Below the pieces are notes generated by a model. That model was not told the DNA's origin and searched no databases. It was given only the letters and a program-made list of their open reading frames with translations. This document shows, piece after piece, positions 8,194-16,047 of a stretch of DNA of 17,343 bases. Positions within the stretch are counted from its first letter, which is position 1, and every line of letters begins with the position of its first letter. Made by a program: the position numbers and the translations under genes. Origin of the DNA: Erythrobacter sp. 34-65-8 (GTDB taxonomy: Bacteria; Pseudomonadota; Alphaproteobacteria; Sphingomonadales; Sphingomonadaceae); NCBI GenBank assembly GCA_002278985.1, contig NCJP01000005.1, positions 1-17,343 on the forward strand. The letters run 5' to 3'.

Positions 8194-8222
8194 TTGACGT
8201 CGGCGCAGGCTGTGATTATGGG
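8194..8222 (+). promoter_or_regulatory. Probable sigma-70-type promoter of pckA
   Basis: TTGACG (8194-8199, five of six consensus bases) is separated by 17 bases from TATGGG (8217-8222). It lies about 88 bases upstream of the pckA ATG, in the 203-base gap between the divergent chvI and pckA genes. The -35 element is good and the -10 element weak. No convincing chvI promoter or ChvI-binding repeat was recognised in the rest of this gap. Confidence 0.4.
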
Positions 8223-8309
8223 CGCCGGTGAAATCCAGTGCATTCGTATGCAGGCGACTCGTCCGCTCCCCGGCGGATTTCTGAAAACCCTGCCTGCCCA
8301 GGAGATGAT

Positions 8310-9920
8310 ATGAGCACCCCCCTGTCCACCTCGCTCGCCGCCCAGGGTTTTGAGACCCGGGCCATTATCCACCCCAATTTCGGCACCGCAGAGCTGGTCG
8401 AGCACGCGCTGAAAAAGGGTGAGGGACAACTGACCAAGCACGGCGCTCTGCTGGTCGACACGGGCAAGTTTACCGGCCGCAGCGTAAAGGACAAGTACAT
8501 CGTCCGCGATGCGACGACGGAGGAAACCATCAACTGGGGCCCGATCAACCAGCCGATGGGGCAGGAGCACTGGAATGCTCTCAAGGCCGATTTCCTCGCC
8601 GCGGTGAAGGATCAGGGCGAACTCTACGTGGCCGACCTGTTCGGTGGCAGCCAGCCGGAATACCGCGTCAATGTGCGCGTCATCAATGAAATGGCCTGGC
8701 ACAACCTGTTCATCCGCACCCTGCTGGTGCGCCCCACGGCGGAAGAACTGGCGGTCTTCACACCCGAATACACCATCATCAACCTGCCCAGCTTCAAGGC
8801 CGACCCGGAACGTCACGGCTGCCGCAGCGACACGGTGATTGCCGTCAATTTCACCGAGAAGCTGATTCTGATCGGGAATACCGAATATTCGGGCGAGATG
8901 AAGAAGGGCGTGTTCGGCCTGCTCAACTACCTGCTGCCCGCGCAGGGCGTGATGCCGATGCATTGTTCGGCCAACATCGGCGCGGACGGCAAGAGCGCGA
9001 TCTTCTTCGGCCTGTCGGGCACCGGCAAGACCACCCTTTCGGCTGACGCCAGCCGCACCCTGATCGGCGATGACGAACATGGCTGGTCGGACCAGGCCGT
9101 GTTCAACTTCGAAGGCGGTTGCTACGCCAAGATGATCAATCTCTCGGCCGAAGGCGAGCCGGAGATTTACGCCACCACCCGGATGTTCGGCACGATCCTG
9201 GAAAACGTGACGATCGATCCGGCCACGCGTGAACTCGATTTCACCGATGGCAGCAAGACCGAGAACACCCGCGGCGCCTATCCGATCGAGTACATTCCCA
9301 ACACCAGCGAGAAGAACCTCGGCCCGGCACCGGCCAATGTGATCATGCTGACCGCCGATGCCTTCGGCGTGCTGCCTCCGATCGCGCGGCTGACGCCGGA
9401 TCAGGCGATGTATTACTTCCTCAGCGGTTACACCGCCAAGGTGGCCGGTACCGAAATCGGTGTGACGGAGCCGGAAGCGACGTTCAGCACCTGCTTTGGT
9501 GCCGCGTTCATGCCGCGTCATCCGAGCGTTTACGGCAACCTGCTCAAGGAACGGATCGCCAAGGGCAGCGTGCAGTGCTGGCTGTTCAACACCGGCTGGA
9601 CCGGCGGCAAGTACGGCGTGGGGCAGCGGATGCCGATCAAGGCGACCCGCGGTCTGCTCAATGCCGTGCTCGACGGCAAAATCGACGATGTCGAGTTCCG
9701 CAAGGATCCCAACTTCGGGTTCGAAGTGCCGGTCCACGTGCCCGCGCTGGCCGAGGCCGGAATCGACCAGACCCTGCTCGACCCGCGCGCGACCTGGGCT
9801 GACAAGGACGAATACGACCGCACGGCGCAGAAGCTGGTGCAGCTGTTCATCGACAACTTCACGCAGTTCGAGAGCCACGTCGACGAAGGCGTGCGTCAGG
9901 CTGCCCCGCAGGCCGCCTGA
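8310..9920 (+). CDS. pckA: Phosphoenolpyruvate carboxykinase (ATP)
   Basis: A cytosolic gluconeogenic enzyme of 536 residues, the usual length of the ATP-dependent class. It converts oxaloacetate plus ATP to PEP, carbon dioxide and ADP. Motifs seen are GRSVKDK (56-62), the metal-ligand region MPMHCSAN (215-222), the P-loop GLSGTGKT (234-241), the kinase-2 region GDDEHGW (253-259) and FEGGCYAK (267-274). The ATG at 8310 follows a GGAG ribosome site at 8301 and gives the family's normal N-terminus; an upstream in-frame ATG would add 24 unconserved residues. The gene is divergent from chvI, an arrangement often kept in alphaproteobacteria, and is followed by an intrinsic terminator, so it is probably monocistronic. 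PEP is also the phosphate donor of the PTS, which gives a metabolic link with the neighbouring operon. Confidence 0.98.
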   Translation: MSTPLSTSLAAQGFETRAIIHPNFGTAELVEHALKKGEGQLTKHGALLVDTGKFTGRSVKDKYIVRDATTEETINWGPINQPMGQEHWNALKADFLAAVKDQGELYVADLFGGSQPEYRVNVRVINEMAWHNLFIRTLLVRPTAEELAVFTPEYTIINLPSFKADPERHGCRSDTVIAVNFTEKLILIGNTEYSGEMKKGVFGLLNYLLPAQGVMPMHCSANIGADGKSAIFFGLSGTGKTTLSADASRTLIGDDEHGWSDQAVFNFEGGCYAKMINLSAEGEPEIYATTRMFGTILENVTIDPATRELDFTDGSKTENTRGAYPIEYIPNTSEKNLGPAPANVIMLTADAFGVLPPIARLTPDQAMYYFLSGYTAKVAGTEIGVTEPEATFSTCFGAAFMPRHPSVYGNLLKERIAKGSVQCWLFNTGWTGGKYGVGQRMPIKATRGLLNAVLDGKIDDVEFRKDPNFGFEVPVHVPALAEAGIDQTLLDPRATWADKDEYDRTAQKLVQLFIDNFTQFESHVDEGVRQAAPQAA

Positions 9921-9947
9921 GCCCGCCCACACGAGTTGGAGAGGAGA

Positions 9948-9983
9948 GGCCCCACCCGGCGCAAGACCGGGCGGGGCCTTTTT
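9948..9983 (+). terminator. Rho-independent terminator after pckA
   Basis: The arms GGCCCCACCCGG (9948-9959) and CCGGGCGGGGCC (9967-9978) pair over 12 positions with one mismatch around a 7-base loop. Five T residues follow (9979-9983). It starts 27 bases after the pckA stop codon. Confidence 0.92.
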
Positions 9984-10018
9984 CGTGGGGAGCGGGAACC
10001 AGATTATCGACCAGCGTA

Positions 10019-10048
10019 TTGGACGCAGCGACGGGCGCCGCCTAGAAC
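10019..10048 (+). promoter_or_regulatory. Possible promoter for the propeller-amidohydrolase gene
   Basis: A weak -35-like TTGGAC (10019-10024) and a -10-like TAGAAC (10043-10048) are spaced by 18 bases, about 28 bases before the start codon. The strong terminator just upstream means this gene needs its own promoter, which is the main support. The match to consensus is poor. Confidence 0.25.
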
Positions 10049-10075
10049 CCGATCATAACAAAAGGGGAGACATCC

Positions 10076-13000
10076 ATGATCCGCAGCGCCGCCTCGGTCG
10101 CATCCGTCCTTGCCATCCTGATTGCCGCGCCTGCCGCGCTGGCCCAGGATGCACCGCCTTCGCCCAATCCGGTCGAGGAAAAGGAAGTCAAAGCCTCGGC
10201 CCCGGATCCGGTCGCCCAGCCGGCGGAAGGGTCTGGAGAAGCGGCCTCGGTTGCAGCGGTTCCTGCCGCTCCGGCAAAGGCGGAAGATGCCAAGTGGGAT
10301 GTCTCTGCGCCCGGCGACGGGGTGGTGCGCCAGGTGCCGATCCGTACCGATGAAGGCACCTGGATGGATGTCGATCTTTCGCCCGATGGCAACACGCTGG
10401 CCTTCAGCCTGCTGGGGGATATCTACACCATGCCGGTCACTGGCGGCACGCCAACCCGGGTGGCCGATGGCCTGGCGTGGGAAGTGCACCCGCGTTTTTC
10501 CCCCGACGGCCGCCGCATCGCCTTCACCTCTGACCGGGGCGGTGGCGACAACATCTGGGTCATGAATGCCGACGGCAGCGATAAGCGGCAGGTGACGAAG
10601 GAAAGCTTCCGCCTGATCAACCAGCCGAGCTGGAACCCCGACGGCCAGACACTGGCCGCCAAGAAGCACTTCACCACCCAGCGTTCGCTCGGCACGGGCG
10701 AGGTCTGGCTCTACCACGTCTCCGGTGGGGCAGGCGTCCAGCTGGTCAAGCGGGCGAGCGAGGCGCTGCAGAAGGAACTGGGCGAGCCCACCTTCGCCCC
10801 CGATGGCAGTGCGGTCTATTACACCCGCAACGTCAGTTCCGGGCCGATCTTCGAATATGCGCAGGACAGCCAGCAAAGCGTGTTTGAGATCGAACGCTAT
10901 GACCTGAAGACCGGCGAGGTGACCACCGCCGTTTCCGGTTTCGGCGGCGCGGTGCGGCCCAATCCCTCGCCCGATGGGAAGCTGCTCAGCTTCGTGCGGC
11001 GCGACAAGGACCAGTCGCAGCTGTGGGTCAAGGACCTCGCCAGCGGGGCAGAGCGGATGATCTACGGCGCGCTCGACCTCGATATGCAGGAAACCTGGGC
11101 CGTCACCGGGGTCTATCCCAACATGGACTGGACGCCCGACAGCCGGACGATCGTGTTCTGGGCCGGGGGCAAGCTGCGCCGGGTCAACGCGGATGGCAGC
11201 GGCGCGGCGGTGATCCCGTTCCGGATCGACGATACGCGCGGGGTGATTGACGGGCCGCACCCGGTGATTGCGGTCGCGCCCGATGTGATTGAAACCAAGG
11301 TGCCCAAGTTCGCCGCCCTTTCGCCCGATGGCCGCCGGGTGGTGTTCGAAACGCTCGGCAAGTTGTGGGTCAAGGATGCCGCCGGGGGCGCGCCGCGCCG
11401 GCTGACCGGTGAAGGTGAGGCGCTGGAACTTTGGCCCGCCTGGTCGCGTGACGGGCGCAGCCTGGCCTGGGTCCGCTGGACCGACGCCGGTCTCGGGCAG
11501 ATCGTGGTGGCAGATGCGCAGGGTCGCAATCCGCGCGTGGTGACGCCGCAGCCGGGCCATTACGCGGTGCCGCAGTTCTCGCCGGACGGGCGCACACTGG
11601 CCTTTGAGAAGCGCTCCGGCGGATATCTGACGTCGCCCGAGCAGTCCGAGAACACCGGTATCTACCGCGTTGCGGTGAACGGCGGCACCCCGATGCTGGT
11701 TGCGCGCGGCAACTCCGATCCGCAGTTCGCGGCCGACAATGACCGGCTGTTCATGCTCGGACGGTCGGATGGCAAGCTGCAGCTGCTCTCCAGCGACATG
11801 AACGGCGAAGCGCGCCGGGTCCATGCCGAGGGTGAACTGGCCAACGATTTTCGCGTCGCGCCTGACGGGCGGCACCTGGCTTTCCGCCAGAACTATGAAG
11901 TGTTTGCCATGCCGCTGCTGCCGGGCGGGCAGGCGGTCGGGGTTGATGAAACGTCCAGCGCCATGCCGGTGGTCCGCGCCAGCAAGGGCGGGGCGGACTA
12001 CATTGGCTGGGCCGATGGCGGGCGCACCCTGCACTGGTCGATCGGGCCAGAGCTGCGCACAGCATCGGTCAGCCAGCTGTTCCGCGCTGCGCCCAGGGGT
12101 GAGGACGAAACGTCCGGTTTCACCCCTCCCGAATCGGGTATCTCGCTCTCTGTCAGGCAGCGGGCTGCGAGGCCGGGCGAAACCGTGGTGCTCACCGGCG
12201 CGCGGGTCCTCACCATGGCCGGCGACGGGGCAGGGGTGATCGAGAACGGCCTGATCGTGATCGAGGGCGACCGGATTGCCGGTGTCCACGATGCAACGAC
12301 TGTCCGGCTGAAACTGGACCCCGGAACCAAGGTCATCGACATGAGCGGCAAGACGATCATGCCCGGTCTGGTCGATGCCCATGCCCATGGGCCGCAGGGC
12401 GTGGGTGATTTGGTGCCGCAGCAGAACTGGGCGGCGATGCAGAACCTCGCCATGGGCGTGACGACGATCCACGATCCATCCTCGCAGGCCAGCGCGATCT
12501 TTGCCGCCGCTGAGCGGCAGCGGGCCGGGACCCTGCTTGCCCCGCGCATCTTCTCGACCGGGGAAATCATCTACGGGGCCAAGTCGCCCGGGGTCTATGC
12601 CCGGATCGACAGTTACGAGGATGCGCTGGCCCACGTTCGCCGGATCAAGGCGCAGGGCGGCATTTCGGTCAAGAACTACAACCAGCCCCGGCGCGAGCAG
12701 CGCCAGCAGGTGGTGGCGGCTGCACGAGCGGAAAACATGCTGGTGGTGGCCGAAGGCGGCTCGCTGTTCGGGATGGACATGAACCTCGTCGCCGACGGCA
12801 ATTCGACGATCGAGCACAACGTGCCGGTCGACGTGATGTACGAGGACGTGCTCCAGTTCTTCGGCCAGTCGAAAACCAACTACACCCCCACCCTGGTGGT
12901 GACCTATGGCGGCCTCGCCGGCGATCCCTACTGGCGGCAGGCACAGGACGTGTTCGCCCATCCGCTGCTGGTCCACACCCCGCCGCGCCAGCTGCTGGCG

Positions 13001-13420
13001 GAAACCGGGCGACGGACCAAGGCGCCGGACTGGGCCTTCGTTGATAACAACGCCGCGCGCGAGGCGAAGAAGCTGGCTGATCGCGGGGTCAAGGTCTCGA
13101 TCGGGGCGCATGGCCAGCAGGCCGGGATCGCGGCCCACTGGGAACTGTGGAGCTTCGTGCGGGGGGGAATGACCCCGGTCGAGGCACTGCGCGCCGGCAC
13201 GATCGAGTCCGCCCGCTCGCTCGGCATGGATCGTGACGTAGGCAGTATCGAGCCGGGCAAGCTGGCAGATCTGGTGGTGCTCTCGGCCGATCCGTCGGCC
13301 GATATTGCCAACAGCGACGACATCGAGCGGGTGATGATCGGCGGGCGGCTGTACGACGCCAGAACGCTGAACGAGGTCGAAACCGGCACGGCCACACGTC
13401 AGCCCTATTGGTGGGAGTGA
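10076..13420 (+). CDS. Secreted TolB-like beta-propeller / amidohydrolase fusion protein
   Basis: A large exported protein of 1114 residues. The signal peptide covers residues 1-23 (cleavage likely after ALA before QDA). A low-complexity linker rich in Pro, Ala and Glu follows to about 75. Residues from about 80 to 680 hold repeated PD40/TolB-type blades of the form 'SPDG..laF', such as LSPDGNTLAF, FSPDGRRIAF and LSPDGRRVVF. From about 700 a metallo-dependent amidohydrolase domain begins. It has the metal motif VDAHAHG (His769, His771), a candidate metal-bridging lysine in VKNYNQPR (Lys866), IEHN (His914), and IGAHGQ (His1012) near the C-terminus. The family resembles imidazolonepropionase-like amidohydrolases that act on cyclic amides or peptides; the true substrate is unknown. 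The ATG is preceded by AGGGGAGA. The propeller may recruit or gate substrates, as in propeller peptidases, but this is inference. Confidence 0.9.
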   Translation: MIRSAASVASVLAILIAAPAALAQDAPPSPNPVEEKEVKASAPDPVAQPAEGSGEAASVAAVPAAPAKAEDAKWDVSAPGDGVVRQVPIRTDEGTWMDVDLSPDGNTLAFSLLGDIYTMPVTGGTPTRVADGLAWEVHPRFSPDGRRIAFTSDRGGGDNIWVMNADGSDKRQVTKESFRLINQPSWNPDGQTLAAKKHFTTQRSLGTGEVWLYHVSGGAGVQLVKRASEALQKELGEPTFAPDGSAVYYTRNVSSGPIFEYAQDSQQSVFEIERYDLKTGEVTTAVSGFGGAVRPNPSPDGKLLSFVRRDKDQSQLWVKDLASGAERMIYGALDLDMQETWAVTGVYPNMDWTPDSRTIVFWAGGKLRRVNADGSGAAVIPFRIDDTRGVIDGPHPVIAVAPDVIETKVPKFAALSPDGRRVVFETLGKLWVKDAAGGAPRRLTGEGEALELWPAWSRDGRSLAWVRWTDAGLGQIVVADAQGRNPRVVTPQPGHYAVPQFSPDGRTLAFEKRSGGYLTSPEQSENTGIYRVAVNGGTPMLVARGNSDPQFAADNDRLFMLGRSDGKLQLLSSDMNGEARRVHAEGELANDFRVAPDGRHLAFRQNYEVFAMPLLPGGQAVGVDETSSAMPVVRASKGGADYIGWADGGRTLHWSIGPELRTASVSQLFRAAPRGEDETSGFTPPESGISLSVRQRAARPGETVVLTGARVLTMAGDGAGVIENGLIVIEGDRIAGVHDATTVRLKLDPGTKVIDMSGKTIMPGLVDAHAHGPQGVGDLVPQQNWAAMQNLAMGVTTIHDPSSQASAIFAAAERQRAGTLLAPRIFSTGEIIYGAKSPGVYARIDSYEDALAHVRRIKAQGGISVKNYNQPRREQRQQVVAAARAENMLVVAEGGSLFGMDMNLVADGNSTIEHNVPVDVMYEDVLQFFGQSKTNYTPTLVVTYGGLAGDPYWRQAQDVFAHPLLVHTPPRQLLAETGRRTKAPDWAFVDNNAAREAKKLADRGVKVSIGAHGQQAGIAAHWELWSFVRGGMTPVEALRAGTIESARSLGMDRDVGSIEPGKLADLVVLSADPSADIANSDDIERVMIGGRLYDARTLNEVETGTATRQPYWWE

Positions 13421-13470
13421 GCGGGCGCGCTACACTGCGCGCCCAACCCGCTGACAGGAGGTCGCATTCC

Positions 13471-13833
13471 ATGAGTCTGTTCGATTCGATATTGAAGAAC
13501 ATCAACGGTTCGCCCGATGATGTCCGCAACCTCGCGCACAAGATCGGCATCGATCCGGCCATGGCGGAAAAGGCGATTGCCGCGCTCGGTCAGTCGCACC
13601 AGATGCAGGGCGATACAGTGGAACTGGCGGCGGCCAAGACCGGGCTGGACACGGGGGTCCTGAGCCAGATTGTCGAACAGATCGGCGGCGAGGGTTCACT
13701 GACCCACTTCAGCTCGATGCTGAAGGACAACCCTCAGGCTGCCGGCATTCTCGGAATGCTCGACCGCGATGGCGACGGCAACCCGATCAACGATGTGATG
13801 GACATGGCCAAGGGCCTGTTCGGAAAGAAATAA
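13471..13833 (+). CDS. DUF937 family protein
   Basis: A small protein of 120 residues with no signal peptide or membrane segment. It has the DUF937 pattern: alternating hydrophobic helices followed by GMLDRDGDGNPINDV at about 95-109. That loop looks like an EF-hand-style DxDxDG calcium loop, although no EF-hand helix pair is evident. The function of the family is not established. The ATG at 13471 has a perfect AGGAGG ribosome site (13456-13461). It lies 50 bases after the amidohydrolase gene, and no terminator was seen between them, so co-transcription is possible. A perfect hairpin closes the unit. Confidence 0.85.
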   Translation: MSLFDSILKNINGSPDDVRNLAHKIGIDPAMAEKAIAALGQSHQMQGDTVELAAAKTGLDTGVLSQIVEQIGGEGSLTHFSSMLKDNPQAAGILGMLDRDGDGNPINDVMDMAKGLFGKK

Positions 13834-13841
13834 GTGGCGCT

Positions 13842-13870
13842 GCCTTCCGCCTGATCGTCAGGCGGAAGGC
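13842..13870. terminator. Hairpin between convergent genes, probable bidirectional terminator
   Basis: A perfect 13-bp inverted repeat, GCCTTCCGCCTGA (13842-13854) and TCAGGCGGAAGGC (13858-13870), surrounds a three-base TCG loop. It lies between the DUF937 stop (13833) and the DUF885 stop (13881), where a two-way stop signal is expected. There is no T run on either side, so it may instead work with Rho or protect the mRNA ends. Confidence 0.6.
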
Positions 13871-13880
13871 TGGCTGCCGA

Positions 13881-15731
13881 TCATCCCCGCGCGCCCGCAA
13901 TATATCGCTCCACGTTCTTTGCCAGCACCGTCATCGGCGCGTTGCCGCCGAGGATGACTGCGTCGTTGAACGCCTTGAAGTCATAGGCCGGGCCGAGCGT
14001 TGACCGCGCCTGTCCGCGCAGGCGCAGGATCTCGCTGTGGCCCAGCTTGTAACCGGTCGCCTGCCCCGGCCAGCTGCAATAGCGGTCCACCTCGCTCGCC
14101 ACTTCCTGCGGCTTGTTGCCGTTTTCCTCGACGAAGAAATTGACTGCGCGCTGGCGGCTCCAGCCCTTGGCGTGGAGGCCCGTGTCGACCACCATGCGGC
14201 AGGCACGGAAGGCGAGGCTCTGCAAATAGCCAAGCCGCCCGACTTCGCTGCCCTCATAAGCGCCGAGCTCGTCCGCCAGCGTCTGCGCGTAGAGCGCCCA
14301 GCCTTCGCTGAAGGCGTTGAAGGCGAGGATCGAGCGGATCAGCGGTAGCCGGTTGGAGTATTCTCCTTCCCACACGTGGCCGGGGATCGTCTCGTGGAAG
14401 GTCAGGTCCGCCAGGTCATACTTGCGGTGCAGTTCGGTGGTGTGGAGGTTGATCCACATCCGGCCGGGAATGGTTCCGTCCTTGCTGCCCGCCCCGCCAT
14501 AGGCACCCGGTGCGCCCGGTTCCTCGGCCAGCGGCAGGCGGCGCACTTCCAGCTTCGGATCGACCAGGGTGTTGAAGGCCCGCGGCATCTGCGCGCGCAC
14601 CCAGTCGATCCGCTCGTTGATGAAGGCCATGATCTCGGCCCGGCCCGGGTCGCCCTCGGCAAACTTGTAGCGCGGGTCCTGCCCCAGCGCCTGCATCCGC
14701 TCGCCCACCGTGCCGCTGGTGTAGCCGATCCGGCGCAGGATCGGGTCCATCTCGGCCTGGAGCGATTTCAGCTCCTCCAGCCCTTGCCGGTGGACATCGT
14801 CGGCTGACAGGCGGGTGGTGGTGCTGGCGCGGAGGGCCCAGGCGTACCATTCCTCGCCATGCCGCCGTTCACGCATGCCGGGGGCGCTGGTCGCGACCGC
14901 GCGCTGGGCCTTCAGCTCTTCGAGCTGCCGTTCGAGCGCGACGGCGATCGTGGCGGTCTCGTACATCTGTGCCATATCGGCCATGCGTTCCGGCTGGCCC
15001 GCCTTGGCCAGCGCGGCGCGATAGGGGGCGGCATAAAGTTCGCCCTTGCCGGCCGAGGCCAGCGTCGTTTCCATCTGCTTGATGGCCCGGTCGAGCAGGA
15101 AGTCGGGCGGGACCACGCCGAGCGCGCGGGTCGCCTGCATCCGCTCCCGCTCGCCCTCCAGCGCCTGGGGGATGGCGCGGATGCGCTCCAGCCAGGCTTC
15201 GGCATCGGCTCCGTCAGCCAATGGCTGGCTCGATTCGAGGAAGCGTGGATAGTCGAGATAGCTGCCGACGTTCTGGATCACGACATAGGGCGCGTTGCGC
15301 CAGCTGCCGACCGCTACATCGCCGTATGGCAGGGCGAACCCTTCGAGCGCCACTTCGTAGGCGCTTTCGACCACTTCGAAGCTGGTCAGCTGGTCAGCGG
15401 TCATGCCTTCGCGCGGGAAGGCGCGGGTGGTGGCGAGATCCTGCCGCAGGGTGCTGGCGTAGGCCTGCTGCCCGGCGCCGCTCTGGTCCTCCAGCTTCGC
15501 GCGCAGACCGGCGTACTGGCCGGTATCGACGCCCAGTCCAGTGGCACGTTCGGGCTCGTGCTCGAGGAGGTTGTAGCCGACCTGTTCGAGCCACTGGTCC
15601 GGTGCGGAAAGGGCTGATGACGCGGCGCTGCCGGCATATGTCTTGCAGCCGGTCAGGGTGAGGGCGGTGGTGGCACCGAGCGCCGCGAGCGTCTGGCGGC
15701 GGGTGAGGACGGGGGGTGTGAAAGCGTTCAT
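13881..15731 (-). CDS. DUF885 family zinc-metallopeptidase-like lipoprotein
   Basis: A 616-residue protein. The N-terminus has a twin-arginine-like start TRRQTLAAL (10-18) followed by a hydrophobic stretch and a lipobox LTGC, with Cys29 the likely lipidated residue, so export and membrane anchoring are expected. The body matches DUF885 in length. It contains the motif HETIPGH (446-452), whose His446, Glu447 and His452 resemble a zinc-binding HExxxxH arrangement, followed by FNAFSEGWALYAQ. Family members are predicted peptidases and few have been characterised. The gene stands alone on the minus strand: it converges with the DUF937 gene and diverges from a small membrane-protein gene. A consensus -35 element lies close to the start. 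The call is sure at family level; the substrate is unknown. Confidence 0.9.
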   Translation of the reverse strand: MNAFTPPVLTRRQTLAALGATTALTLTGCKTYAGSAASSALSAPDQWLEQVGYNLLEHEPERATGLGVDTGQYAGLRAKLEDQSGAGQQAYASTLRQDLATTRAFPREGMTADQLTSFEVVESAYEVALEGFALPYGDVAVGSWRNAPYVVIQNVGSYLDYPRFLESSQPLADGADAEAWLERIRAIPQALEGERERMQATRALGVVPPDFLLDRAIKQMETTLASAGKGELYAAPYRAALAKAGQPERMADMAQMYETATIAVALERQLEELKAQRAVATSAPGMRERRHGEEWYAWALRASTTTRLSADDVHRQGLEELKSLQAEMDPILRRIGYTSGTVGERMQALGQDPRYKFAEGDPGRAEIMAFINERIDWVRAQMPRAFNTLVDPKLEVRRLPLAEEPGAPGAYGGAGSKDGTIPGRMWINLHTTELHRKYDLADLTFHETIPGHVWEGEYSNRLPLIRSILAFNAFSEGWALYAQTLADELGAYEGSEVGRLGYLQSLAFRACRMVVDTGLHAKGWSRQRAVNFFVEENGNKPQEVASEVDRYCSWPGQATGYKLGHSEILRLRGQARSTLGPAYDFKAFNDAVILGGNAPMTVLAKNVERYIAGARG

Positions 15732-15738
15732 CCGCCAT

Positions 15739-15766
15739 GTCTTAAGTGGCTGGTCCGCGCTGTCAA
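15739..15766 (-). promoter_or_regulatory. Probable promoter of the DUF885 gene, close to the start codon
   Basis: On the minus strand a perfect TTGACA (15761-15766) is followed after 16 bases by TAAGAC (15739-15744), a moderate -10. Only seven bases separate the -10 from the ATG. Transcription would therefore begin at or next to the start codon, giving a leaderless or nearly leaderless mRNA. This agrees with the lack of a good ribosome site there. Confidence 0.4.
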
Positions 15767-15838
15767 ACCGTATGGTGCAGGCAAGGGTGGCGGGAAACCT
15801 CTTCCCTTGGCGCCCTGTTCCGGGCTAGCCGGTGGGGC

Positions 15839-16036
15839 ATGGAAATCGTGCTATCGATCCTCGTTCTTGCCGCCTTCGCCTTGCTGGCGGGCGCGGTATG
15901 GCTGTGGCGCAAGGGCGGCGCGCGGCAGCAGGCTGTGCTGATGGCGATCCTGGCGGTGATTGCGTTGGTCAACGTGGCCATCTGGACGGTGCCGCAATCC
16001 GATGGCACCGCCCCGATCAGCCAGATTCCGGACTAA
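15839..16036 (+). CDS. Small hypothetical membrane protein (65 residues)
   Basis: No family recognised. The protein starts MEIVLSILVL. It has two predicted membrane helices, about residues 3-23 and 34-53, joined by a short basic loop (WRKGGARQQ), and a polar tail ending in ISQIPD. The ATG at 15839 is preceded by GGTGGGGC, a weak ribosome site. Hydrophobic pattern, length and codon usage resembling its neighbours support a real gene, but there is no homology evidence. It converges with tonB; the two stop codons overlap (TAA at 16034-16036, and TAG on the other strand at 16035-16033). Confidence 0.65.
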   Translation: MEIVLSILVLAAFALLAGAVWLWRKGGARQQAVLMAILAVIALVNVAIWTVPQSDGTAPISQIPD

Positions 16037-16047
16037 TCCGGGATCTG
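16022..16047. terminator. Palindrome carrying both convergent stop codons, possible bidirectional terminator
   Basis: The arms CAGATTCCGGA (16022-16032) and TCCGGGATCTG (16037-16047) pair over 11 positions with one mismatch, which is a G-U pair in the plus transcript. The loop is CTAA (16033-16036). The loop contains the stop codon of the small membrane protein and, on the other strand, that of tonB. There is no T run, so intrinsic termination is uncertain. Confidence 0.5.

Noticed and set aside
8238..8309. An upstream in-frame ATG adding 24 residues to pckA
   Set aside because: The ATG at 8310 has a GGAG ribosome site and gives the usual PEP carboxykinase N-terminus; the extension has no family resemblance and little room after the probable promoter.
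8064..9932. A 622-codon open frame on the minus strand across pckA
   Set aside because: It mirrors pckA codon for codon with no recognisable domain or ribosome site; pckA itself has all catalytic motifs.
10004..13138. A 1044-codon open frame on the minus strand across the propeller-amidohydrolase gene
   Set aside because: It is antisense to a gene with clear motifs and a signal peptide. Its translation is low-complexity and rich in His, Arg, Gly and Asp, as expected of a shadow frame in G+C-rich DNA, and no domain is recognisable.
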